Assembly: GCA_947259975.1 (NCBI GenBank)
Contig: CAMYOD010000013.1
Span: 48,224-112,223, forward strand
DNA length: 64,000 bases
From: an uncultured Gammaproteobacteria bacterium
GTDB lineage: Bacteria; Pseudomonadota; Gammaproteobacteria; HyVt-429
Direction of reading: 5' to 3'
The position numbers and the translations under genes were made by a program. The notes under the pieces are model-generated. The model saw nothing but the letters and a program-made list of their open reading frames with translations. It had not been told where the DNA came from and searched no databases. This document shows, one piece after another, positions 19,068 through 28,720 of this stretch (position 1 is the first letter of the stretch; each line of letters opens with the position of its first letter).

Positions 19068-20195
19068 GTGGCGGAAAATCAAGGCCAGGAGCGTACCGAA
19101 GAGGCGACGCCGAAACGGCGACGCGAGGCCGAGGAGAAGGGTGACGTCGCACGCTCACGCGAACTCACGACGTTTGCGGTGATGCTGGCCGGCTCCGGCT
19201 GCGCGCTGATGCTCGGTGGAAGCATGATCGGGGATCTTGGCGGCTTGTTGCAACAGGGATTCGTCATCGAGCGCGCCCAGGTGTTCGACCTGCATGCGCT
19301 GACGGACCAGTTGGGGCAGGCAACCTGGACGGCACTCGCCGCCGTCGCACCCTTGTTTATCGTCGTCGCCGCGGCCGCCTTGATCGCGCCCATGGCGCTG
19401 GGTGGCTGGGTCTTCAGTCCAAAGGCCCTGGGCTTCAAGTGGAGCAAGCTGGACCCGATCAAGGGACTCAAGCGCGTATTCTCGTCACGCGGGTTGATGG
19501 AGTTGGCCAAGGCCCTGGCCAAGTTTGCCCTGATCGCGTCCATGGGCGCGTTGATTCTCTACAACCTGACCGGTTCGCTGCTCGACCTCGGCCGTGAGCC
19601 CGCATTCCCGGCGCTCGCCCACGCCGGTTCCATGCTGGTGTGGTCGTTCCTCGGTTTGAGTGCGACCCTGATCGTGATCGCACTGGTGGATGTACCGTTC
19701 CAGCTCTGGAATCACGCGCGCCAGCTGCGCATGACCCGCCAGGAGGTAAAGGACGAATTCAAGGAAACCGATGGCCGCCCGGAGGTGAAGAGTCGTGTGC
19801 GGGCACTGCAGCGTGAGATGGCGCAGCGGCGCATGATGGAGGAGGTGCCCAAGGCCGATGTCATCGTCACCAACCCGACACATTATGCCATCGCGCTGCG
19901 CTACGACCCGGACGCGGATTATGCGCCGGTCGTGCTCGCCAAAGGCCTGGATAACGTCGCGGCGCAGATTCGTAGTGTGGCCGCGGCACACCGGATTCCC
20001 CTGGTCTCCGCGCCGCCACTCGCACGTGCCCTGTATTACAGCGTGCGGCTCAACCAGGCGATTCCAGCCGGGCTTTATCTGGCCGTCGCGCAAGTACTGG
20101 CCTACGTCTTTCAGTTGCGTGCGCTCACCCGCGGCGACAGCGCCAGGCCGGAGCCGCCGACGGACTTGCCCATTCCAGACGAGTTTAAGCGTTAG
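19068..20195 (+). CDS. flhB: Flagellar export switch protein FlhB
   Basis: 375 residues from GTG 19068. The N-terminus is typical (QERTEEATPKRRREAEEKGDVARSREL), followed by four membrane helices and the cytoplasmic domain with the autocleavage motif NPTH near residue 268 (VIVTNPTHYAIALRYD). Cleavage switches export from hook to filament substrates under FliK. A separate FlhB-C-like protein is encoded at 33566-33859. Confidence 0.98.
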   Translation: MAENQGQERTEEATPKRRREAEEKGDVARSRELTTFAVMLAGSGCALMLGGSMIGDLGGLLQQGFVIERAQVFDLHALTDQLGQATWTALAAVAPLFIVVAAAALIAPMALGGWVFSPKALGFKWSKLDPIKGLKRVFSSRGLMELAKALAKFALIASMGALILYNLTGSLLDLGREPAFPALAHAGSMLVWSFLGLSATLIVIALVDVPFQLWNHARQLRMTRQEVKDEFKETDGRPEVKSRVRALQREMAQRRMMEEVPKADVIVTNPTHYAIALRYDPDADYAPVVLAKGLDNVAAQIRSVAAAHRIPLVSAPPLARALYYSVRLNQAIPAGLYLAVAQVLAYVFQLRALTRGDSARPEPPTDLPIPDEFKR

Positions 20196-20224
20196 CGACC
20201 GGATTCGATCGGGGAACAGTAGAA

Positions 20225-22297
20225 ATGGCAAATTCAAGCGCAACGCTTACATTGAGTACGCTCGGCCGCAGCAGTCTGGGTGCACCGATCCTGTTGGTCA
20301 TGATGCTGGCGATGATGGTATTGCCGCTGCCGCCGATTCTGCTGGACGTCTTTTTTACCTTCAATATTTCCCTCGCGCTGATTGTGTTGTTGGTGGTGAT
20401 ATACAGTGGGCGGCCGCTCGACTTTGGTGTGTTCCCCACGGTTCTGCTCGTCGCCACCCTGTTACGCCTCGCGCTCAACGTGGCATCGACCCGGGTGGTG
20501 TTGCTCAATGGGCATACGGGCACCGACGCCGCCGGTCAGGTGATCCGGGCATTTGGCGATTTCGTCGTCGGCGGCAACTATACGGTCGGCCTGGTGGTGT
20601 TCATGATTCTGGTGATCATCAACTTCGTCGTTGTGACCAAGGGCGCCGGGCGCATCTCCGAAGTCAGCGCCCGTTTCACATTGGATGCGATGCCTGGCAA
20701 ACAGATGGCGATCGATGCCGATCTCAACTCCGGGCTGATCGAACAGGATGAAGCCCGTGAACGACGTGCTGAGATTGCGCGCGAAGCGGACTTCTATGGT
20801 TCCATGGACGGCGCGAGCAAGTTCGTGCGCGGCGATGCTGTCGCCGGCATCCTCATTCTACTGATCAATCTCATCGGCGGTGTCACCATCGGTGTGGTGC
20901 AGCACGACCTTGGCTTCGCCGACGCCATGCAGGTGTATGCCCTGTTGACCATCGGTGACGGCCTCGTGGCCCAGATACCCTCGCTGCTGTTGTCCAGCTC
21001 CGCGGCCATCACCGTGACACGGGTGTCCTCGGCGCAGGACATGGGTGAGCAGATCCTGACCCAGTTGTTTGACAGCCCCAAGGCGCTGGCAGTAACCGCG
21101 GGTGTGATCGGGTCCATCGGGCTGATTCCCGGCATGCCTAATGTGGCATTCCTGGCGCTCGCCGCCGCCGCCGGCGGCGCGGCCTACATGCTCGCGCAAC
21201 GTAATCAACAACGCGCGGCGGCGCCGGTGGCAGAGGCACCGCCGGCACCGGAGCCACCCAGGGAGTTGAGCTGGGATGACGTGCCACCGGTGGACATGAT
21301 CGGGCTCGAGGTCGGCTACCGTCTTGTGCCTCTGGTCGATACCACACAGGGCGGACAATTGATGGCGCGCATCAAGGGCGTGCGCAAGAAACTGTCTCAG
21401 GATCTGGGTTTCCTGGTGTCGCCGGTGCATATCCGCGACAACCTGGAACTCGGCCCCAACAGCTATCGCATTTCCCTGATGGGTGTCGTCGCCGGACAAG
21501 CGGATGTCTATCCGGAGCGTGAACTGGCGATCAATCCCGGCGAGGTCTTCGGCGCGCTCGAAGGGATTAAATCCCAGGATCCGGCCTTCGGTCTGGAGGC
21601 GGTGTGGATCGAGGCCGGCCAGCGGGATTCGGCACAGACCCTGGGCTACACGGTGGTCGATGCGAGTACCGTGGTGGCGACGCATCTGAGCCAACTGTTA
21701 CAGCAACATGCCCACGAGTTGCTCGGCCGTGAAGAAGTTCAGCAACTCACCGACAACCTCGCCAAGACCGCGCCCAAGCTGGCGGAAGATCTGAAAGAGC
21801 TGCCGGCGGGGGTGATGCTGCGGGTATTGCAGGGTCTGCTCGAGGAGAAGGTGCCGATTCGCGACATTCGCAGTATCGCCGAAACGTTGGCGGCCGGTGC
21901 CGGCACGAGTCAAGATCCCGCCGCCCTCGGCGCTCTCGTGCGGGTCCGCCTGGGCCGCTCGATCCTGCAGCAGATCTGCGGAACCGGGACCGAAGTGCCG
22001 GTAATCACCCTCGATCCCGCCTTGGAACAGATCTTGCACCAGTCACTACAGAACGCCGGGGACGGTGGCGCCGGTCTGGAGCCGGGTCTTGCGGAACGCT
22101 TGCACCATTCGCTCCATGAGGCCGCACAGCGCCAGGAGACGGTGGGCCAACCCGCAGTGTTGTTAGTCGCGCCGCCGCTACGACCGATCCTGGCAAGGTT
22201 TGTGCGTCATTCAGTGAGCAGTCTGTATGTGTTGTCGTTCAATGAAATACCGGACAACAGGCAGATTCGGATTGTGGCCACAGTGGGTCACACCTAA
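20225..22297 (+). CDS. flhA: Flagellar export gate protein FlhA
   Basis: 690 residues. Eight membrane helices in the first 330 residues, with the FHIPEP signature region (DAMPGKQMAIDADLNSGLI; EADFYGSMDGASKFVRGDA) near residues 155-205. The large cytoplasmic domain docks chaperone-substrate complexes. FlhA forms the nonameric ring below FliPQR and uses the proton motive force. Confidence 0.98.
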   Translation: MANSSATLTLSTLGRSSLGAPILLVMMLAMMVLPLPPILLDVFFTFNISLALIVLLVVIYSGRPLDFGVFPTVLLVATLLRLALNVASTRVVLLNGHTGTDAAGQVIRAFGDFVVGGNYTVGLVVFMILVIINFVVVTKGAGRISEVSARFTLDAMPGKQMAIDADLNSGLIEQDEARERRAEIAREADFYGSMDGASKFVRGDAVAGILILLINLIGGVTIGVVQHDLGFADAMQVYALLTIGDGLVAQIPSLLLSSSAAITVTRVSSAQDMGEQILTQLFDSPKALAVTAGVIGSIGLIPGMPNVAFLALAAAAGGAAYMLAQRNQQRAAAPVAEAPPAPEPPRELSWDDVPPVDMIGLEVGYRLVPLVDTTQGGQLMARIKGVRKKLSQDLGFLVSPVHIRDNLELGPNSYRISLMGVVAGQADVYPERELAINPGEVFGALEGIKSQDPAFGLEAVWIEAGQRDSAQTLGYTVVDASTVVATHLSQLLQQHAHELLGREEVQQLTDNLAKTAPKLAEDLKELPAGVMLRVLQGLLEEKVPIRDIRSIAETLAAGAGTSQDPAALGALVRVRLGRSILQQICGTGTEVPVITLDPALEQILHQSLQNAGDGGAGLEPGLAERLHHSLHEAAQRQETVGQPAVLLVAPPLRPILARFVRHSVSSLYVLSFNEIPDNRQIRIVATVGHT

Positions 22298-22347
22298 GGG
22301 TGCAACGTGTACATCTGTTGTGCAGTTTCGATAGCTAGGGTTGACGA

Positions 22348-23733
22348 ATGAAGATCAAGCGTTTTGTCGCAGCCAACATTCGCGATGCCATTCGCCAGGT
22401 ACGTGAGGCCCAGGGTCCCGACGCGGTGATCCTGTCGAACCGTCCGGTGGCGGGCGGCGTCGAGATCGTTGCCGCGGTGGACTATGACGAGGTGTTGGTC
22501 CAGGATCTGGCAAGCCCGTTTCCGCATGCCCCAGCGGCGCCCGCGTCGACACCCCAGCCGGCCGCGACGACCGTGGCCGCAACCGTCGCACCGCAGCCCG
22601 CATCGATACCTCAACCCGCGCCCGCAGTCGCAGCGAAACCAGTGCCGGCGAAGAGTCGCACCGCGGTACCGCCGCGCGCCGCGGCGTCCCCACATACCAA
22701 GGTGCTCTGGTCGCAGGATCCCGCCATCGTCGAGATGCGGCATGAACTGGAGGATATGCGCGGCCTGCTCGAACACCAGTTGTCCGGGCTGGCCTGGGCC
22801 GACCTCTCGCGCCGGCATCCGCGGCGTACCCGCTTGCTGCGTTTGTTGTTGGAAGCGGGATTCAACCCGTCGCTTGCGGAGAAGGTCGCGCAAACGATTC
22901 CCGAATCCGTCGGCGTCGATAAGGCGCGCCGTCTGGCGCTCGGTTTGCTGGCACATCATCTGCCGGTGACGGACGACGATATTCTCACCCAAGGCGGCGT
23001 CGTCGCACTTGTCGGCCCCACCGGGGTGGGCAAGACGACCTCGGTGGCGAAGCTTGCGGCACGCTTTGCACTGCGTCACGGGTCGGAACAGGTGGCGCTG
23101 ATTTCCACCGACAGCTACCGCATCGGCGCCCACGAGCAGTTGCGCACCTATGCGCAACTCATGGATGTGCCGGTACGGGATGTGCGTGATGCCGCTGAAC
23201 TGCACGCGACCCTGCAGAGCTTTTCGAATCGGCGCCTGGTGCTTATCGATACCGCGGGTATGAGTCAGCGCGACATGCGCCTGACCGAACAGCTGGCGAT
23301 GATTCAGCGAGGATCACAAAGCGTTAAGGCTTACCTCGTGTTGGCAGCGACGACACAGATGCAGGCGCTGGCGGAAACGGTCACCGCGTTTGCCGGTGTC
23401 CGTTTGCATGGCTGTGTTCTCACCAAGCTGGATGAGGCGAGCAGCCTGGGTGCCGCGATCAGTGTCATGATCGATCACCGCTTACCGGTCGCCTATACCA
23501 GCGATGGTCAGCGCGTGCCCGAAGATATTCACCCGGCACGTGCGCACAGCCTCATCAGTCGCAGCATTGCGATCAGTCGCCAGGTACAACGTAAACAGCC
23601 GCTGACTGACGATGCCCGCCTGGCGTCGATCGAAGCGGAGCAGATTGGCGCGGCGATCAACCAGAACGGAGCGCTTGGCAACGAGACCATGGCCATGGTC
23701 TTTGGCAAGGGGGCTGCGCGTGTTCGTGCCTGA
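22348..23733 (+). CDS. flhF: SRP-type GTPase FlhF, polar flagellar placement
   Basis: 461 residues. The N-terminus is the FlhF type (MKIKRFVAANIRDAIRQVRE), then a Pro/Ala-rich linker (about 55-115), an N domain and the G domain. G-domain motifs are G1 GPTGVGKTTSVAKLA, G2/G3 STDSYRIGAHEQL and DTAGM, and G4 TKLDEASSLG. In related bacteria FlhF marks the pole for the first flagellar ring. It overlaps fleN by 14 bp, and the two act as the placement/number pair. Confidence 0.96.
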   Translation: MKIKRFVAANIRDAIRQVREAQGPDAVILSNRPVAGGVEIVAAVDYDEVLVQDLASPFPHAPAAPASTPQPAATTVAATVAPQPASIPQPAPAVAAKPVPAKSRTAVPPRAAASPHTKVLWSQDPAIVEMRHELEDMRGLLEHQLSGLAWADLSRRHPRRTRLLRLLLEAGFNPSLAEKVAQTIPESVGVDKARRLALGLLAHHLPVTDDDILTQGGVVALVGPTGVGKTTSVAKLAARFALRHGSEQVALISTDSYRIGAHEQLRTYAQLMDVPVRDVRDAAELHATLQSFSNRRLVLIDTAGMSQRDMRLTEQLAMIQRGSQSVKAYLVLAATTQMQALAETVTAFAGVRLHGCVLTKLDEASSLGAAISVMIDHRLPVAYTSDGQRVPEDIHPARAHSLISRSIAISRQVQRKQPLTDDARLASIEAEQIGAAINQNGALGNETMAMVFGKGAARVRA

Positions 23734-24604
23734 GACCAGCAACGACCAGGCCGCCGGCCTGCGACGCATAACCAACCCCAGCCCGGTGCGGGTCATCGCG
23801 GTGACCGGCGGCAAGGGCGGGGTGGGCAAGACTAACGTCTCAGTCAATCTCGCCGCATCGCTGGCGCGCAGCGGCAAGGACGTCATGTTGCTGGATGCGG
23901 ATCTCGGTCTTGCCAATGTGGATGTCTTGCTCGGACTTCAGTCCGCCTACAACCTTTCCCACGTCATCAGTGGCGAGCGGACCCTGTCGGAAATCATTCT
24001 TGAGGGCCCGCTCGGAGTCAAGGTCGTACCCGCCTCCTCCGGAATCAAGAAAATGGCGGATCTGACACCCGCTGAACACGCCGGGCTGATCCATGCCTTT
24101 AGTGAGCTCAGCGGGTCCATCGATACCTTGATTGTCGATACGGCGGCGGGAATTTTCGACGGCGTGGTCAGCTTCGTTCGCGCGGCGCAGGAGGTCATTG
24201 TCGTCGTTTGTGACGAGCCGGCGTCTATTACGGATGCCTATGCGCTCATGAAGCTGATGTGTCGTCATTATGGTAAACGGCGCTTTCGCGTATTGGCGAA
24301 TATGACGCATTCCGCGCAAGAGGGTCGCCATCTGTTCAACAAGCTCATGCGCGTTGCCGACCGCTTCCTCGACGTGTCTCTTGATTATCTGGGCGCGGTC
24401 CCGGCGGATGACTATGTGCGCAAGGCGGTGCAAAAGCAGCGCTGCGTGGTCGAAACCTATCCCGGCAGTCGCTCCGCGACAGCGTTCATGCAGCTGGCAC
24501 GGGAAACCGACCGCTGGCCGCTGCCAACGCGTGCCAGCGGACAACTGGAATTCTTCGTCGAGCAATTGGTTGCCGGCAACCGTCGCGAAGGAGGCTGGCA
24601 GTGA
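23720..24604 (+). CDS. fleN: MinD-like flagellar number regulator FleN/FlhG
   Basis: 294 residues from GTG 23720, with AAGGGGG at 23708. The deviant Walker A is GGKGGVGKTNVSVNLA. It is followed by LLDADLGLANVDVLLGL, the switch IVDTAAGIFDGV and a C-terminal amphipathic region. FleN binds FleQ and limits flagellar number. A longer frame starts inside flhF, but its extra residues are shadow coding. Confidence 0.95.
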   Translation: MFVPETSNDQAAGLRRITNPSPVRVIAVTGGKGGVGKTNVSVNLAASLARSGKDVMLLDADLGLANVDVLLGLQSAYNLSHVISGERTLSEIILEGPLGVKVVPASSGIKKMADLTPAEHAGLIHAFSELSGSIDTLIVDTAAGIFDGVVSFVRAAQEVIVVVCDEPASITDAYALMKLMCRHYGKRRFRVLANMTHSAQEGRHLFNKLMRVADRFLDVSLDYLGAVPADDYVRKAVQKQRCVVETYPGSRSATAFMQLARETDRWPLPTRASGQLEFFVEQLVAGNRREGGWQ

Positions 24605-25314
24605 CCGGTGTCGCCTCTTATGTCGCGGTACATGCCGAGTCGCAGGACGACTTGATCGAGCGCCATGCACCGCTCGTCAAGCGCATCGCCTGCCATCTGC
24701 TAAGTCGCCTGCCGGCGAGCGTGCAGGCCGACGACCTGATACAGGCGGGGCTCATTGGTTTGCTTGAGGCCTCGCGAAACTATGACGCCAGTCAGGGCGC
24801 GAGTTTCGAAACCTATGCGGGTATTCGTATTCGCGGTGCCATGCTTGATGAGGTAAGGCGCAATAATTGGGCGCCACGCTCCGTGTTCCGCAAGGCGCGC
24901 ACCATCGCGCAGGCGATTCGTGATCTGGAGGCCAAAAATGGGCGTGACGCCCATGATCACGAGGTGGCGGAGCAACTCGGCGTGTCGATCGATGACTACC
25001 ACCAGCTGCTGAAAGAAGCCAGCGGACACAGCATGTTTAGCATCGATGATGTGAACGAGAGCGAGCTGCCGTCCAACAGCAGTCCGTCACCGATGGAGAA
25101 TGTGCAGAACGATGCCTTCAAGCGCGATCTCGCAGAGTCCATCGATGGCTTACCCGAACGAGAGCGCCTGGTGTTATCGCTCTATTACAACGAAGAATTG
25201 AATTTACGGGAGATCGGCGAAATTCTTGGCGTGACCGAGTCGCGAGTAAGTCAGATCCATAGTCAGGCAGTGTTGCGTCTGCGCGCGCGGATGACCGATT
25301 GGGTCAATGGGTAA
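24601..25314 (+). CDS. fliA: Flagellar sigma factor FliA (sigma-28)
   Basis: 237 residues from GTG 24601, overlapping fleN by 4 bp (GTGA). Region 2 is VKRIACHLLSRLPASVQADDLIQAGLIGLLEA. Region 3 includes GAMLDEVRRNNWAPRS. Region 4 has the helix-turn-helix NLREIGEILGVTESRVSQIHSQAV. It transcribes late flagellar genes; the fliS promoter at 1943 is a candidate target. Confidence 0.97.
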   Translation: MTGVASYVAVHAESQDDLIERHAPLVKRIACHLLSRLPASVQADDLIQAGLIGLLEASRNYDASQGASFETYAGIRIRGAMLDEVRRNNWAPRSVFRKARTIAQAIRDLEAKNGRDAHDHEVAEQLGVSIDDYHQLLKEASGHSMFSIDDVNESELPSNSSPSPMENVQNDAFKRDLAESIDGLPERERLVLSLYYNEELNLREIGEILGVTESRVSQIHSQAVLRLRARMTDWVNG

Positions 25315-25377
25315 ACATATTTCCATGAGCAGATTTTTAATAAGTTTCGATTGTCTTGAGGGCAGCAGGGGTCTGGT

Positions 25378-25773
25378 ATGAACAAGGACATGAAGATATT
25401 AATTGTCGATGACTTTTCGACGATGCGCCGCATCATCAAGAACCTCTTAAGAGAGCTTGGGTTCAACAATACGACGGAGGCCGATGACGGCCAAACCGCA
25501 TTGCCGATCCTGAAAAAGAACAAGTTCGATTTTGTGGTGACGGACTGGAACATGCCTGGCATGACCGGGCTGGATTTGCTCAAGGCCATTCGCGCCGACG
25601 CGGCATTGTCAGCCACGCCGGTGTTGATGGTTACGGCGGAAAGGAAGCGTGAAAACATCGTCGATGCCGCGCAAGCCGGCGTCAACGGCTACATCGTCAA
25701 ACCCTTCACGGCAGCCACCCTGAGGGAAAAGATGGAAGGCATTTTCAAACGGCTCGAAAGTGGGGCGGCTTAA
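25378..25773 (+). CDS. cheY: Chemotaxis response regulator CheY
   Basis: 131 residues, a single receiver domain. Acidic pocket in [13 protein letters not shown], phospho-acceptor Asp in [10 protein letters not shown] (about residue 56), Thr in MVTAERKR and Lys in YIVKPF. Phospho-CheY binds the FliM N-terminus. It begins 63 bp after fliA. Confidence 0.97.
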   Translation: MNKDMKILIVDDFSTMRRIIKNLLRELGFNNTTEADDGQTALPILKKNKFDFVVTDWNMPGMTGLDLLKAIRADAALSATPVLMVTAERKRENIVDAAQAGVNGYIVKPFTAATLREKMEGIFKRLESGAA

Positions 25774-25796
25774 ACGATTTAGTGAAGGTGGGCGAA

Positions 25797-26537
25797 ATGA
25801 ATATGCGCATAACAATTGGTAAAGACAATCTGGATCAGGCGCGGGCCCTGGTCGAACATCTGGAGCAGGATGACGTCGAGGCAGCGGGTCGTGTCCTTGA
25901 TGAAATCACCAATGTGCGGGAATCGGAGCTTTTTCAGGAGGTGGGCAAGCTCACCCGTGAGGTTCACGATACCCTGAATACCTTCATTACCGATAAGCGG
26001 CTGTCACAGGTCGCCGAAGAGGGTATCCCGGATGCACGTGACCGTCTCGATTATGTCATCACCCTGACCGACCAGGCCGCGCATCGCACGCTGACCGCGG
26101 TGGAGGAGTGCCAGCCCCTGGCAGAGAAACTGGATGCGCGGGCGAACGAATTGGGCGGCGCCTGGAGCCGCTTCCTGCAACGGGACATGAATGCAGACGA
26201 CTTTCGTCAGATGAGCCGCGAGATTCGTGAGTTCTTTGATCTGGTGGCGGGCGACGCATCGCAGATCAACGGCAAATTGAACGACGTTCTAATGGCGCAG
26301 GAATTTCAAGACCTGACCGGCCAGATTATCCGTCGCGTGATCGGCATGGTGCAGGACCTCGAGAACGATCTCGTGCGGTTGATCAAGATCGCCGGCAAGC
26401 TGAACGAAGGTGACGATGCAGGTGCGGACGACGATGAGAAAAGTCTGGAGGGCCCGCCGATTCCCGGTCGCGAATCGGACTCGACCATGGCCAGTCAGGA
26501 TGAGGTCGATGAGCTGTTGTCGGGCCTTGGTTTCTGA
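25797..26537 (+). CDS. cheZ: CheY-P phosphatase CheZ
   Basis: 246 residues from ATG 25797, with AAGGTG at 25785-25790. A long four-helix core contains the catalytic segment (LNDVLMAQEFQDLTGQIIRRVI) with the conserved Asp and Gln. An acidic linker leads to a C-terminal CheY-docking helix, ASQDEVDELLSGLGF, which closely resembles the FliM N-terminus. It dephosphorylates CheY-P. Confidence 0.96.
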   Translation: MNMRITIGKDNLDQARALVEHLEQDDVEAAGRVLDEITNVRESELFQEVGKLTREVHDTLNTFITDKRLSQVAEEGIPDARDRLDYVITLTDQAAHRTLTAVEECQPLAEKLDARANELGGAWSRFLQRDMNADDFRQMSREIREFFDLVAGDASQINGKLNDVLMAQEFQDLTGQIIRRVIGMVQDLENDLVRLIKIAGKLNEGDDAGADDDEKSLEGPPIPGRESDSTMASQDEVDELLSGLGF

Positions 26538-26548
26538 GGAGTGAGATC

Positions 26549-28720
26549 ATGAGCCAAGAGATGGAGGACGAGCTTTTTGAGGACTTTCTGGTGGAGACCG
26601 GGGAGACCCTCGAGGAGTTGAGCAATCACCTGGTTGATCTGGAACAGCAACCGGAAGATTCCGATCTCTTGAACAAGGTCTTCCGCGGCTTCCACAATAT
26701 CAAGGGCGGTGCTGGCTTTCTTAATCTCACCGCGCTCGTGGACGTATGTCACGGCGCGGAAGATGTGTTCAACGTGTTACGCCAGGGCGAGCGTACCGCC
26801 GACTCGCAATTGATGGACGTCATCCTGAAGTCGCTGGACGTGGTCGTTGCGATGGTCGATGAGATCGGTGGTGGCGTGGAGCCGACCCCGGCGGACCCGG
26901 CGTTACTTGCGCAGCTGACCGCACTGGCGGTTCCGGCGGCGGCGGCGACCGCACCCGCCGCGGCCAGTCCTGCGCCAACCACGCCCGCGAGCAGTGCTGC
27001 GGCATCGCCGGGCGATGATGTCGATGCGGCCTTCGAGGAATTATTGGGCGACCTGCCTGACAAAGATGCGGCCGTGGAGACGGCACGTCCTGCCACTGAC
27101 GCGGCAACGTCCGATGAAATCAGCGACGACGAGTTCGAGAGTCTGCTGGACGATCTTCACGGTGCCGGCAAATTTGGCGCGGCAGCGGCGGACTCCGCAG
27201 TCGCTGAACCGACGGCGCCGCCGCCCGCGGCCCCGCCGGAAGTCGCCAAGGCCGCCGACGATGAGATCAGCGATGATGAGTTCGAGGCCCTGTTGGATAG
27301 CCTGCATGGCGAAGGGCAGTTCGGCGGCGCAACCACGAGCGGGGACGGTCAGGACACGGCGGCAGCCGCCGCGGAGCCTGCGCCAGCGCCTGGCCCGGAC
27401 GTGACGGTGGCACCGGTGCCGACCCCGGCGGAAACATCGCCGCCGGACGCCGCGCCCAGTCCGCCGCCGCCCGCCAAGGCGGCTGCACCCAAAGCCGCAC
27501 CGCGCAAGTCGCGCGTCAAGGAGGCCGCGGCGGCTAAAGGCGAGAGCACGGTACGTGTCGATATCGACCGTCTCGATAATCTCATGAACATGGTCGGCGA
27601 GCTGGTGCTGGTACGCAATCGCCTGGTCACCCTGGAAGGCGCGCAGTCGAATGAAGAGTTGAGTGCGGCGGTGGGCAACCTCGATGTGGTCACCGCCGAC
27701 CTGCAGGTGGCGGTCATGAAGACCCGCATGCAGCCTATCAAGAAGGTGTTCGGTCGCTTTCCGCGCGTGGTCCGCGATCTGGCGCGCAGCCTCAACAAGG
27801 ATGTCAAGCTCGAGATGCGGGGCGAGGAGACTGATCTCGACAAAAATCTGGTCGAGGCGCTCGCCGATCCCCTGGTGCACCTGGTACGCAACTCGGTGGA
27901 TCACGGCATTGAAATGCCCGATGTGCGGGAAGCTGCCGGTAAGCCCAGGGCGGGCAAGGTTGTGTTGACCGCCGAGCAGGAAGGCGAACACATCTTGCTG
28001 ACCATCTCCGATGACGGGGATGGTATGGATGCCGAGAAGCTGCGCCAGAAGGTTGTCGAGAAGGGTCTGCTCGATGAGGATACGGCCGCGCGCCTGGACG
28101 AGCAGGAGTGTTACAACCTGATTTTCCTGCCTGGCTTCAGTACCAAGACCGAGATCTCGGATGTGTCCGGGCGCGGTGTGGGCATGGATGTGGTCAAGAC
28201 CAGTATCACCCAGCTCAATGGTGTCGTTGAGATCACCAGTAAGCGCGGCGAAGGCACCAAGCTGTCGATCAAGGTCCCGCTCACCCTGGCCATTATGCCG
28301 ACGCTAATGGTCATGCTGAGCCATCAGATCTATGCGCTACCACTGCTGAGCATCATGGAGATCGTCGAGCTCGACGTTGCGCGCACGAAAACCATTGACG
28401 GTCAGCTCGTCGTGCTGCTGCGGGACAAGGCATTGCCGTTGTTTCATCTGCGCGAGTGGTTGCTCAAGGGCGAAGAGCGTTATGTGCGGCCGGATACCGG
28501 CCATATTGTCGTGACCACCGTTGGTGCCGAACGGGTTGGCCTGGTGGTTGATCAGCTTCTGGGCCAGGAAGAAGTCGTCATCAAGGCGTTGGGCGCCTTG
28601 CTGCAGGGCACGCCCGGCCTGGCCGGCGCCACCATCACCGGCAACGGCAAGATCGCCTTGATCGTCGATGTGGCCGGGCTGATCAACGGTTATGCCAAAG
28701 ACATGGTCAAGGTCGCCTGA
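26549..28720 (+). CDS. cheA: Chemotaxis histidine kinase CheA
   Basis: 723 residues. P1 (Hpt) carries the phosphorylated His in FRGFHNIKGGAGFL near residue 50. The region where P2 would lie (about 130-325) is Ala/Pro-rich and holds two copies of a short acidic helix, DEISDDEFESLLDDLHG and DEISDDEFEALLDSLHG. The P3 dimerisation domain (VDIDRLDNLMNMVGELVLVRNRL), the P4 ATPase (LVHLVRNSVDHGIE; DDGDGM; GRGVGMDVV) and the P5 CheW-like domain follow. The stop overlaps the cheB start codon (TGATG). Confidence 0.97.
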   Translation: MSQEMEDELFEDFLVETGETLEELSNHLVDLEQQPEDSDLLNKVFRGFHNIKGGAGFLNLTALVDVCHGAEDVFNVLRQGERTADSQLMDVILKSLDVVVAMVDEIGGGVEPTPADPALLAQLTALAVPAAAATAPAAASPAPTTPASSAAASPGDDVDAAFEELLGDLPDKDAAVETARPATDAATSDEISDDEFESLLDDLHGAGKFGAAAADSAVAEPTAPPPAAPPEVAKAADDEISDDEFEALLDSLHGEGQFGGATTSGDGQDTAAAAAEPAPAPGPDVTVAPVPTPAETSPPDAAPSPPPPAKAAAPKAAPRKSRVKEAAAAKGESTVRVDIDRLDNLMNMVGELVLVRNRLVTLEGAQSNEELSAAVGNLDVVTADLQVAVMKTRMQPIKKVFGRFPRVVRDLARSLNKDVKLEMRGEETDLDKNLVEALADPLVHLVRNSVDHGIEMPDVREAAGKPRAGKVVLTAEQEGEHILLTISDDGDGMDAEKLRQKVVEKGLLDEDTAARLDEQECYNLIFLPGFSTKTEISDVSGRGVGMDVVKTSITQLNGVVEITSKRGEGTKLSIKVPLTLAIMPTLMVMLSHQIYALPLLSIMEIVELDVARTKTIDGQLVVLLRDKALPLFHLREWLLKGEERYVRPDTGHIVVTTVGAERVGLVVDQLLGQEEVVIKALGALLQGTPGLAGATITGNGKIALIVDVAGLINGYAKDMVKVA

